Assembly (NCBI RefSeq): GCF_013410775.1
Contig: NZ_JACCFH010000001.1
Span: 2,790,001 to 2,854,000, forward strand
Length of the DNA stretch: 64,000 nt
Origin: Sphaerotilus montanus
GTDB lineage: Bacteria; Pseudomonadota; Gammaproteobacteria; Burkholderiales; Burkholderiaceae_C
Reading direction: 5' to 3'
In this document: piece by piece, positions 45,288 to 51,410 of the stretch
Layout of the letters: every line of letters begins with the position of its first letter
Position numbering within the stretch: the stretch's first letter is position 1
Position numbers and translations under genes: made by a program
Notes under the pieces: generated by a model
Seen by the model: the letters and a program-made list of their open reading frames with translations, nothing else
Database searches by the model: none
Told to the model about the DNA's origin: nothing

Positions 45288-45857
45288 ATGCATATCGAAC
45301 CTCAGTCACCACGATTCAGTTGTGAGTCAATTCCTGGAGGGATCCAGGCGATTGTTCCCGCAAGGCGCAATTGGTTTGTGATCTTGTTCATGAGCGCCTG
45401 GCTCGTCGGGTGGTTTTCCGGTGAGGCACGTGCCATAGAGGAACTACTCTCGCCGGACAAGAAAACACCCCAGCTATTCATGGCCGTGTGGCTCATCGGC
45501 TGGACAATCGGTGGCATCTTCGCGTTCGGCGCAGTCCTCTGGCAGCTTGTCGGTCGAGAGGTCATCTCGATCACTTCCAGCGCGTTGGAACATCGCATTG
45601 AAATCCTTGGCATCGCACGTTCTCGCATCTACAGAATCGGCGAGATAAGGAATCTTCGTGCGGCCGAATTTTCGACGAATCCCTTCACCAGCCAGACCGC
45701 GTGGTTCCCCAGTGTCGTGGGTTCTGGTTTCGGCCCGGTAGCGTTCGATTACGGGGCTCGCACCATGCGCGTCGCCCCGTCACTGGAGGAAGCAGAAGCC
45801 AAGCTGCTGGTTGAAAGACTGTCAGCCCATCTGCCCCGGAACGCGAGTGCCATCTAG
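45288..45857 (+). CDS. Cassette 6: small two-helix membrane protein
   Basis: A 189-residue hypothetical protein with two hydrophobic segments (about 30-47 and 65-85) and a C-terminal soluble part (EHRIEILGIARSRIYRIGEI, FDYGARTMRVAP). The layout of two helices followed by a PH-like beta domain is seen in many cassette and chromosomal hypothetical proteins. The function is unknown. The ATG is 9 bp after the core GTTAGAT, and its stop TAG lies inside the ATCTAGC box of the following attC-like site. Confidence 0.8.
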   Translation: MHIEPQSPRFSCESIPGGIQAIVPARRNWFVILFMSAWLVGWFSGEARAIEELLSPDKKTPQLFMAVWLIGWTIGGIFAFGAVLWQLVGREVISITSSALEHRIEILGIARSRIYRIGEIRNLRAAEFSTNPFTSQTAWFPSVVGSGFGPVAFDYGARTMRVAPSLEEAEAKLLVERLSAHLPRNASAI

Positions 45858-45901
45858 CGTTCCAGTCAAGCCTGCGCCTTGCAGGCGCGTGAACGTGAGA
45901 A
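45852..45901 (+). repeat. Decayed attC at the right end of the array
   Basis: A 50-bp attC-like element from ATCTAGC to GTGAGAA, with an inner hairpin GCCTGC/GCAGGC. Both boxes differ by one base from the consensus (AAC to AGC, GTT to GTG). It marks the right boundary of foreign DNA; downstream sequence returns to high GC. Confidence 0.55.
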
Positions 45902-46042
45902 CCCATCGATGCCGTACTGGGCGAAATCGAAAGCCGGCCGCCTTGTGGAAGGTGCCGCGTGGGCCCTGGAGGCTGGCATTGGGTTCGGATTCATCTCGGG
46001 CGCGACGCCAGCGCGGCCCGGGAGGCGGCAGAATCCCCCTCC

Positions 46043-46384
46043 ATGAGACTGCACACCCCCATTGCCGCTGCCGCCGCCCTCGTCCTGCTGCAGGCGAGCC
46101 CCTGCAGCGCACTGACCTGCGACGAACTCCGCGCCGACGTGGAGACACGCATCCGCGCGGCCGGCGTCTCGGCGTTCACCGTGGCCATCGTCGACGCCAC
46201 CGCAACGTCGGCGGGCCGTGTGGTCGGCACCTGCGACCGCGGGGCGAAGAAGCTGCTGTACACGCTGACCGAGTCCAGCACTGCCCCGCGCAACCTGCCC
46301 GCCAGGGCCGAGAAGAAGGCCGACACCATCATCACCGAGTGCAAGGACGGCTCGGAGCCGGTGCGCGGCGAGTGCAGGAAGTGA
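46043..46384 (+). CDS. DUF1161-family exported protein
   Basis: A 113-residue exported protein with a signal peptide (about 1-24, ending PCSA) and the DUF1161 core (LTCDELRADVETRIRAAGV, GRVVGTCDRGAKKLLY, C-terminal CKDG..RGEC). Four cysteines could form two disulfides. The function is unknown. High GC content indicates native chromosome, so it lies outside the cassette array. Confidence 0.88.
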   Translation: MRLHTPIAAAAALVLLQASPCSALTCDELRADVETRIRAAGVSAFTVAIVDATATSAGRVVGTCDRGAKKLLYTLTESSTAPRNLPARAEKKADTIITECKDGSEPVRGECRK

Positions 46385-46444
46385 AGCTGCCCGGGCACTG
46401 CGGGCGCGTGTGTCCCTGACCCTGGATCGAACCACGGAGCCTCC

Positions 46445-46864
46445 ATGAAGATCACCGTCTCCACCGTCGTTGCCGCCCCCGTGGCGGAAGTCTGGCGTGC
46501 CTACACCTCGCCCGAGGACATCAAGGCCTGGAACACCGCGTCCGCGGACTGGCACACCACCGCCGCCAGCGTCGACCTGCGGGTCGGGGGCGCCTTCTCG
46601 TCGCGCATGGAGGCCAAGGACGGCTCCTTCGGCTTCGACTTCGCGGGCGAATACACCCGGGTCGAGCCCGAACATTGCCTCGCATACACCTTCGGCGGGC
46701 GGGTCGGGCTGGTCGCGTTCGCGCCAGGCGACGCCGGCGTGACCGTCACGGTCACCTTCGACAGCGAGCCGACACACGCCGAGGACCAGCAGCGCGCCGG
46801 CTGGCAGGCCATCCTGGACAACTTCGCCCGCCACGTCGAGTCCCGGCACGGCCAGGCGGGCTGA
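46445..46864 (+). CDS. SRPBCC (START-like/AHSA1-type) protein
   Basis: A 139-residue protein of the SRPBCC fold, which binds hydrophobic ligands in a deep cavity. The N terminus MKITVSTVVAAPVAEVWRAY and the motif AWNTASADWHTT are typical of the AHSA1-like subfamily (activator of Hsp90 homologues/YdjC-like environment-sensing proteins). Ends QAGW..ILDNFARHVE. The ligand is unknown. It ends 6 bp before the DUF296 gene. Confidence 0.88.
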   Translation: MKITVSTVVAAPVAEVWRAYTSPEDIKAWNTASADWHTTAASVDLRVGGAFSSRMEAKDGSFGFDFAGEYTRVEPEHCLAYTFGGRVGLVAFAPGDAGVTVTVTFDSEPTHAEDQQRAGWQAILDNFARHVESRHGQAG

Positions 46865-46870
46865 CACGCC

Positions 46871-47269
46871 ATGTCCTTCCTGCCGGTCCGATTGCCGCCC
46901 GGCGTCGACCTTCGCCGGGCGCTGGACGACCTCGCCGCGGCGCAGGCGTCCGCGTCGGCTTTCGTGGTCGCGGGCATCGGCAGTCTGGTGGAGGCCCGCC
47001 TGCGCTACGCCGGCGAGGCCGCCGAAACCCGGATCGAAGGCCCGCTCGAGATCCTGAGCCTCTCCGGCACGCTCGGCGCGGGGGGCTCGCACCTCCACAT
47101 GGCCGTCTCCGACGCGGCGGGGCGGGTGTACGGCGGCCATGTCGGCCGCGGCAACGTGGTCCGCACCACCGCGGAGGTGCTGCTGGCGCCGCTGCCGGAC
47201 TGGTCGCTCGGCCGCGCGCACGATCCGGCGACCGGCTTTGCCGAACTGGTCGTCCGGCGCCGGGGTTGA
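46871..47269 (+). CDS. PPC/DUF296-domain protein
   Basis: A 132-residue protein made of a single PPC (DUF296) domain, a trimeric fold found in bacterial and plant AT-hook proteins (RLPPGVDLRRALDDLAA, GIGSLVEARLRYA, SLSGTLGAGGSHLHMAVSDA, GGHVGRGNVVRTTAEV). It has no DNA-binding extension. The His residues in SHLHMAVSD could bind metal. The role in bacteria is unclear. The start is the first ATG, 6 bp after the SRPBCC stop. Confidence 0.9.
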   Translation: MSFLPVRLPPGVDLRRALDDLAAAQASASAFVVAGIGSLVEARLRYAGEAAETRIEGPLEILSLSGTLGAGGSHLHMAVSDAAGRVYGGHVGRGNVVRTTAEVLLAPLPDWSLGRAHDPATGFAELVVRRRG

Positions 47270-47281
47270 GCCTGGAGCGTT

Positions 47282-47290
47282 TGGTAAAAT
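47282..47290 (+). promoter_or_regulatory. Candidate extended -10 promoter of the polyene operon
   Basis: TGGTAAAAT (extended -10, TGnTAAAAT) 45 bp before the ACP start, in the only non-coding gap ahead of the 11-kb operon. No good -35 at normal spacing. Confidence 0.4.
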
Positions 47291-47335
47291 CAGGGTTTCC
47301 TCTGACCGCTGCGCTTCCCATCAGGACAGGCCGAC

Positions 47336-47605
47336 ATGACCACCGCCGACACACCATTGCTTCAGGAAGTCGCCGCACTGCTGGTCGATGCGCTCAACCT
47401 CGACACCCTCGCGGCAGACATCGACCCCCAGGCACCGCTCTACGGCGACGGCCTCGGCCTCGATTCGATCGACATCCTCGAAGTGGCGCTGGTCGTCTCC
47501 AAGCGCTATGGCTTCCAGCTCCGCTCCGACGACGAGCAGAACGTGCGCATCTTCTCGTCGCTGGCGAGTCTGGCCGACCACATCGCCGCGCACCGCACGG
47601 TCTGA
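47336..47605 (+). CDS. Acyl carrier protein (aryl-polyene type)
   Basis: The carrier protein on which the polyene chain is built. The 89-residue protein has the phosphopantetheine site Ser44 in GLDSIDILEVAL and the usual four-helix layout. It is the first gene of the 13-gene plus-strand operon. Known aryl-polyene loci usually have two ACPs; only this one is seen here. Confidence 0.92.
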   Translation: MTTADTPLLQEVAALLVDALNLDTLAADIDPQAPLYGDGLGLDSIDILEVALVVSKRYGFQLRSDDEQNVRIFSSLASLADHIAAHRTV

Positions 47606-47612
47606 GCCGCGC

Positions 47613-48125
47613 ATGGCGGCGCGCGGGCGACTCCTGCTGCTGGTGCTGGCGGCCATCGGCACCGCGCTGGGCTCGCACTGGCTTCTCACGCGGGCGGCAC
47701 AGTCCGCGTTCGCGCCGCTGGTGCAGGGCCTCTTCCTCGCGCAGCACGCGGGGGTCCACGCCGCGCTGGCGCTCTGGTTCGGCGCCACGCTGCGCCGCGG
47801 CCACCAGCCGCTGATCTCCCAGCTGGCGCAGCGCCTGCACGGCCACCTGACACCCGCCATGGCGCACTACACGCGGCAGGTCACGCTGGCGTGGGTGCTG
47901 TACTTCGCTGCCATGACCCTGGTATCGCTGGGCCTGTACTTCGGCGGACCGCTGCACGCGTGGTCGCTGCTGGTCAACGCCATCACGCCGGTGGCCACCC
48001 TGGCGATGTTCGTCGGCGAATACGCGCTGCGCTACCGGCTGCACCCGGAGTTCGAACGGGTCGATTTCAGCGCCGCGGTGCGCGCCTTCCGCGCCCACCA
48101 GGCGGACCGGGGGCGCCGGGCATGA
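47613..48125 (+). CDS. COG4648-like membrane protein of the polyene locus
   Basis: A 170-residue integral membrane protein with four likely transmembrane segments (about 8-28, 35-52, 82-108 and 112-135). Its place between ACP and AMP ligase matches the conserved membrane protein of aryl-polyene loci (COG4648 type), whose role is unknown. The ATG at 47613 is 7 bp after the ACP stop, and its stop overlaps the AMP-ligase start (ATGA). Confidence 0.8.
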   Translation: MAARGRLLLLVLAAIGTALGSHWLLTRAAQSAFAPLVQGLFLAQHAGVHAALALWFGATLRRGHQPLISQLAQRLHGHLTPAMAHYTRQVTLAWVLYFAAMTLVSLGLYFGGPLHAWSLLVNAITPVATLAMFVGEYALRYRLHPEFERVDFSAAVRAFRAHQADRGRRA

Positions 48126-49537
48126 GCGGTTCCATGCCGCTGCTGGCCGACGGGCCCGGTCTCGACACGCCGCTGGCCTGGCGCGGCGGGCAGCCCTTGT
48201 CGCGCAGGCGGTATCTGCAGGACGTGGCCGCGCTGGCGGCGACGCTGCCCGCGGGCGGACCGGTGCTCGCGATGACCGGCGACCGCTACCGCTTCGCGCT
48301 GGCGCTGGGCGCGGCGCTGGTGCGCGGGCAGGCGGGGCTGATGCCGCCGAACCACACGCCGGACATGGTCGAGCGGCTGCGCGGGCTGTTTCCGGGGGCG
48401 TATGTGCTGGCCGATGGCGAGGCGCCGGGGGTGGACTTGCCGGTGGTGCCTTTGGTGGAGTCGGTGGGGTCGGTGGCGGGCGTGGGTTCCCGCTTGCGCG
48501 GGAATGACGAGGAGGCGGGCGAGGTGCCGCAGATCGCGGGGGACCACGAGGCGGCGCAGGTGCTGACCTCGGGCTCGACCGGCGCGCCGATGCCGCATGG
48601 CAAGCGCTGGGACCTGCTGAACGTCAACCTCCGCGCCGAGGCGGCGCGGCTGGCCGAGGCGCTGGGGCGGGCGGATCTGCAGGGCGTGGCGCTCGTCGGC
48701 ACGGTGCCGGCGCACCACATGTACGGCTTCGAGTCGACCGTGCTGCTGGCGCTGCTCGGCGGGGCGGCGTTTGCGGCGGAGCGGCCGTTCTTTCCCGGCG
48801 ACATCGTGCAGGTGCTGGCCAGCGTGCCACGGCCGCGGGTGCTGGTGACGACGCCGTTCCATCTGAAGACACTGGTCGAGTCCGGCCTGGCGCTGCCGCC
48901 GGTCGACCTGACGCTGTGCGCCACCGCGCCGCTCTCGCCGCAACTGGCCGCGCGCGCCGAGGCCGCGCTGGGCGGGCCGCTGGTGGAGATCTACGGCTGC
49001 ACCGAGGCCGGCCAGGTCGCCACGCGCCGCACCACCGACGGCCCCGAGTGGCGCACCTTCGACGGCCTGACGCTGTCGGGCGATGGCGCGCAGGTGGTGG
49101 TGCGCGGCGGCCATGTGCCGGTGCCGACGCCGCTGGCGGACGTGCTGGAGGTGCTGTCGCCAACCCGCTTCCGGCTGCTCGGCCGCTCGAACGACCTGAT
49201 CAACGTCGCCGGCAAGCGCAGCTCGCTGGCGCACTTGAACTACCACCTCAACAGCATCGCCGAGGTGCAGGACGGCGTCTTCTGGCTGCCGCCGGACACG
49301 GGCGGCGAGGCGGTCGTCCGGCTGGTCGTGCTGGTCGTGGCCCCCGAGGTGACACGTGACGCGCTGCTGGCGGCGCTGCGGCAGCGGGTGGACGCGGCGT
49401 TTCTGCCGCGACGCGTGCTGCGCGTGGAATCGCTGCCACGGGATGCGACGGGCAAGCTGCCCGCGACGCGGCTGGCGGCGCTGGCCGAATCGCTGCTGGC
49501 CGCGCAGGCGCAGGGGCCGGGGCGCGCCGGTGGCTGA
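48122..49537 (+). CDS. AMP-dependent acyl/aryl-ACP ligase (ANL family) with in-frame repeat insertion
   Basis: Probably activates the aryl starter acid and loads it onto the ACP. The 471-residue protein has the ANL motif LTSGSTGAPMPHGKRW, EIYGCTEAGQVATR, the hinge (RFRLLGRSNDLINVAGKRSS) and the C-terminal Lys (RDATGKLP). An odd segment at ~117-130 (VAGVGSRLRGNDEEAG) is the translation of a dispersed palindromic repeat (48479-48510) inserted between the N-terminal domain and the ATP motif; it keeps the frame. The start ATG overlaps the upstream stop by four bases; the stop lies within the next gene by 8 bp. Confidence 0.9.
   Translation: MSGSMPLLADGPGLDTPLAWRGGQPLSRRRYLQDVAALAATLPAGGPVLAMTGDRYRFALALGAALVRGQAGLMPPNHTPDMVERLRGLFPGAYVLADGEAPGVDLPVVPLVESVGSVAGVGSRLRGNDEEAGEVPQIAGDHEAAQVLTSGSTGAPMPHGKRWDLLNVNLRAEAARLAEALGRADLQGVALVGTVPAHHMYGFESTVLLALLGGAAFAAERPFFPGDIVQVLASVPRPRVLVTTPFHLKTLVESGLALPPVDLTLCATAPLSPQLAARAEAALGGPLVEIYGCTEAGQVATRRTTDGPEWRTFDGLTLSGDGAQVVVRGGHVPVPTPLADVLEVLSPTRFRLLGRSNDLINVAGKRSSLAHLNYHLNSIAEVQDGVFWLPPDTGGEAVVRLVVLVVAPEVTRDALLAALRQRVDAAFLPRRVLRVESLPRDATGKLPATRLAALAESLLAAQAQGPGRAGG
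48479..48510 (-). repeat. Dispersed palindromic repeat, copy 2, inside the AMP ligase gene
   Basis: A 32-bp element (stem TTCCCGC/GCGGGAA) that reverse-complements copy 1 at 42009-42040 with one mismatch. It is read in frame as GVGSRLRGNDE in the ligase. Because the rest of the ligase aligns to the family pattern on both sides, this is best explained as an insertion. Confidence 0.85.
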
Positions 49538-49877
49538 GCTGCGCTGCGTGCCGGTGGCCGTGCCGCGCGACCATCCCGCCTTCGACGGGCATTTCCCCGG
49601 CCGGCCGCTGCTGCCGGGTGTCGTGCTGCTGGCGCAGGTGGTCGAGGTGCTGCGGGCCGATCCCGAGGCCGCGGCCTGGCTGGGCGAGGCGCCACGGCTG
49701 AGTGCGGTCAAGTTCCTTGCGCCGGTGCTGCCGGGCGCCGATCTGGCCGTCTGCTGGACCCCGCCGGGCGCCGGCAGCCGGCTGCGTTTCGAGGTGCGCC
49801 GGCATGGTCCGGGCGACGACGCGGCGGGGGTGCTCGCCGCGACGGGCCAGTTCGACGCCGGTCCCGCCGCCCGATGA
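49530..49877 (+). CDS. 3-Hydroxyacyl-ACP dehydratase-like hotdog protein (ApeI-like)
   Basis: A small (115-residue) hotdog-fold protein with the FabA/FabZ-type motif DHPAFDGHFPGRPLLPGVVLL. The His and the following loop provide one part of the active site. It is likely one of two dehydratases that form the conjugated double bonds. It starts with GTG at 49530, overlapping the AMP-ligase stop by 8 bp, and its stop overlaps the next gene by four bases. Confidence 0.85.
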   Translation: MAELRCVPVAVPRDHPAFDGHFPGRPLLPGVVLLAQVVEVLRADPEAAAWLGEAPRLSAVKFLAPVLPGADLAVCWTPPGAGSRLRFEVRRHGPGDDAAGVLAATGQFDAGPAAR

Positions 49878-50905
49878 CGGACCGCGCCGATTGGGTCCGC
49901 CAGCGCGAGCGCAGCAACCTGCTGGCGCTGCGCCTGATGCGCTGGATCGCCACCACGCTCGGGCGGCGCGTGTCGCGGCTCGTGCTGCACCCGATCACGC
50001 TGTATTTCCTGTGCTTCGGTGGTCCGGCGATCCAGGCCTCGTCGGCCTATCTGGCGCGGGTGCTGGGCCGCGCGCCGCGCTGGACCGAGCGCTACCGCCA
50101 CGTCCACCACTTCGCCGCGACCGTGCTGGACCGGGTCTACCTGCTGCGCGGGCAGTTCGACCAGTTCGAGATCCAGGCCACGGGCGTGGAGCATCTGGAC
50201 GCGGTGCTGCTCGACGGCCGCGGCGTGCTGCTGGTGGGCGCGCACGTGGGCAGCTTCGAGGCGCTGCGGGCGCTCGGGCAGGCGCGGCGCAGCCTGCGCG
50301 TGGCAATGGTGATGTACGAGGACAACGCCCGGCAGATCAACGCCGCGCTGCAGGCCATCGCGCCGGACGCCGACCTGCACGTGATCGGCCTCGGCCGGCT
50401 CGAAGCGATGATGGCGCTGAGCGAGTGGCTCGACGGCGGCGGCGTGGCCGGCCTGCTGGCCGACCGCACGCTCTCCGCACCGCCCGGTGCCGGCGCGGCG
50501 CAGCGGGCGCGCACGCAGCGCTTCGACTTTCTCGGCCAGTCGGCGGCGTTCTCGGACGGGCCGTTCAGACTGGCGGCGCTGCTGCGGCGGCCGGTGGTCT
50601 TCATGACCGGGCTCTACCATGGCGGGCGCCGCTACGAGCTGCGCTTCGCCCCGCTGGCCGATTTCACGCAGCGCCCGCCGCGCGGCCTCGGCGCCCAGGC
50701 CGCGCTGGACGCGTCGATCCACGACGCGATGACGCGCTATGTGCGCCTACTGGAGGATCTGTGCCGTGAGACGCCGTACAACTGGTTCAACTTCTTCGAT
50801 TTCTGGGCTGCAGGTGCGGCGAGCGATGGGGGCGACGCTGTGCGCGCTGGTGCTGGGCCTGCTGCTGCCGGTGTCGGCGAGCCGGGCGGCGGCGTTCGAC
50901 CTTGA
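49874..50905 (+). CDS. LpxL/HtrB-type acyltransferase
   Basis: A membrane acyltransferase of 343 residues related to lipid A late acyltransferases. It has a hydrophobic N-terminal region (~35-60) and the H-x4-E catalytic motif in GAHVGSFEALRAL. The conserved end is near ETPYNWFNFFDFW (~residue 310); the last ~28 residues (AAGAASDGGDAVRAG onward) are unconserved and encoded where the next gene already starts. In aryl-polyene loci, an acyltransferase domain of this type, often fused to a GT2 domain, is thought to transfer the polyene to a lipid. Here the GT2 is a separate gene at 59691. Confidence 0.86.
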   Translation: MTDRADWVRQRERSNLLALRLMRWIATTLGRRVSRLVLHPITLYFLCFGGPAIQASSAYLARVLGRAPRWTERYRHVHHFAATVLDRVYLLRGQFDQFEIQATGVEHLDAVLLDGRGVLLVGAHVGSFEALRALGQARRSLRVAMVMYEDNARQINAALQAIAPDADLHVIGLGRLEAMMALSEWLDGGGVAGLLADRTLSAPPGAGAAQRARTQRFDFLGQSAAFSDGPFRLAALLRRPVVFMTGLYHGGRRYELRFAPLADFTQRPPRGLGAQAALDASIHDAMTRYVRLLEDLCRETPYNWFNFFDFWAAGAASDGGDAVRAGAGPAAAGVGEPGGGVRP

Positions 50906-51410
50906 CGCGCTGATGGCCCATCTGGCCCAGGTGAAGTCCGGCGAAGCCACCTTCACCGAGAAACGCACCGTCTTCCAGCTCGACCAGACGCTGGAATCCA
51001 GCGGCCGGCTGAGCTTCTCCGCCCCCGACCGCTTCACCCGCGAAACCCTCAGGCCGCGCCCGGACCGCATGGCCGTCGTCGGCAACCAGCTCACGGTGAG
51101 CCAGGGCAGCCGCAGCCGCTCGACCACGCTCGACTCGGTGCCCGAGGCCGTCGTCATCGTCGAGGCGATCCGCGGCACGCTCACCGGCAACCGCGAGACG
51201 CTGGAGCGCCACTTCACCACCCAGCTGCTCGGCGGCGCCGAGCGCTGGAGCCTCGACCTCGTGCCGCGCGACGCCCGGCTGCGCGGGCAGGTGGCGCAGG
51301 TGCGTGTCAGCGGCCGGCAGGGCCAGCTGCGCGAGGTGCAGATCACGATGACCGACGGTGACCGCTCGGTGATGCAGATCGAGCCGTTGACCGCCGAGCG
51401 CAGCCCGTGA
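50826..51410 (+). CDS. LolA-like outer-membrane carrier of the polyene locus (ApeL-like)
   Basis: A 194-residue periplasmic protein with a signal peptide (ending ~residue 21, SASRAAA) and a LolA-like fold (GEATFTEKRTVFQLDQTLES, SGRLSFSAPDRFTRETLRP). LolA-like proteins in aryl-polyene loci are thought to move the lipid-linked product across the periplasm. The start at 50826 lies 80 bp inside the upstream acyltransferase gene in another frame. An in-frame GTG at 50814 is an alternative. Its stop overlaps the exporter start (GTGA). Confidence 0.86.
   Translation: MGATLCALVLGLLLPVSASRAAAFDLDALMAHLAQVKSGEATFTEKRTVFQLDQTLESSGRLSFSAPDRFTRETLRPRPDRMAVVGNQLTVSQGSRSRSTTLDSVPEAVVIVEAIRGTLTGNRETLERHFTTQLLGGAERWSLDLVPRDARLRGQVAQVRVSGRQGQLREVQITMTDGDRSVMQIEPLTAERSP

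Larger units (their letters stand above)
42426..45901 (+). mobile_element. Integron-type gene-cassette array without integrase (CALIN)
   Basis: A 3.5-kb run of small plus-strand genes separated by attC-like sites. GTTAGAC/GTTAGAT core sites (consensus GTTRRRY) occur at 42426, 43482, 44531 and 45272, and complementary RYYYAAC boxes end the genes at 43374 and 43982. Base composition and codon use differ strongly from the flanking chromosome, most clearly in the first cassette. No intI lies in the window, so the array could be mobilised only by an integrase supplied in trans. Both flanks (argF side and DUF1161 side) look like native chromosome. Some attC sites are decayed. Confidence 0.8.

Noticed and set aside
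42009-48510. The two palindromic repeats as a CRISPR array or transposon ends
   Set aside because: Only two copies, 6 kb apart, no spacers or regular spacing, no transposase gene and no target duplications visible.
48032-50722. Long minus-strand open frame opposite the AMP ligase, dehydratase and acyltransferase
   Set aside because: No recognisable motif, Arg/His/Gln-rich shadow of well-supported plus-strand genes with overlapping start and stop codons.
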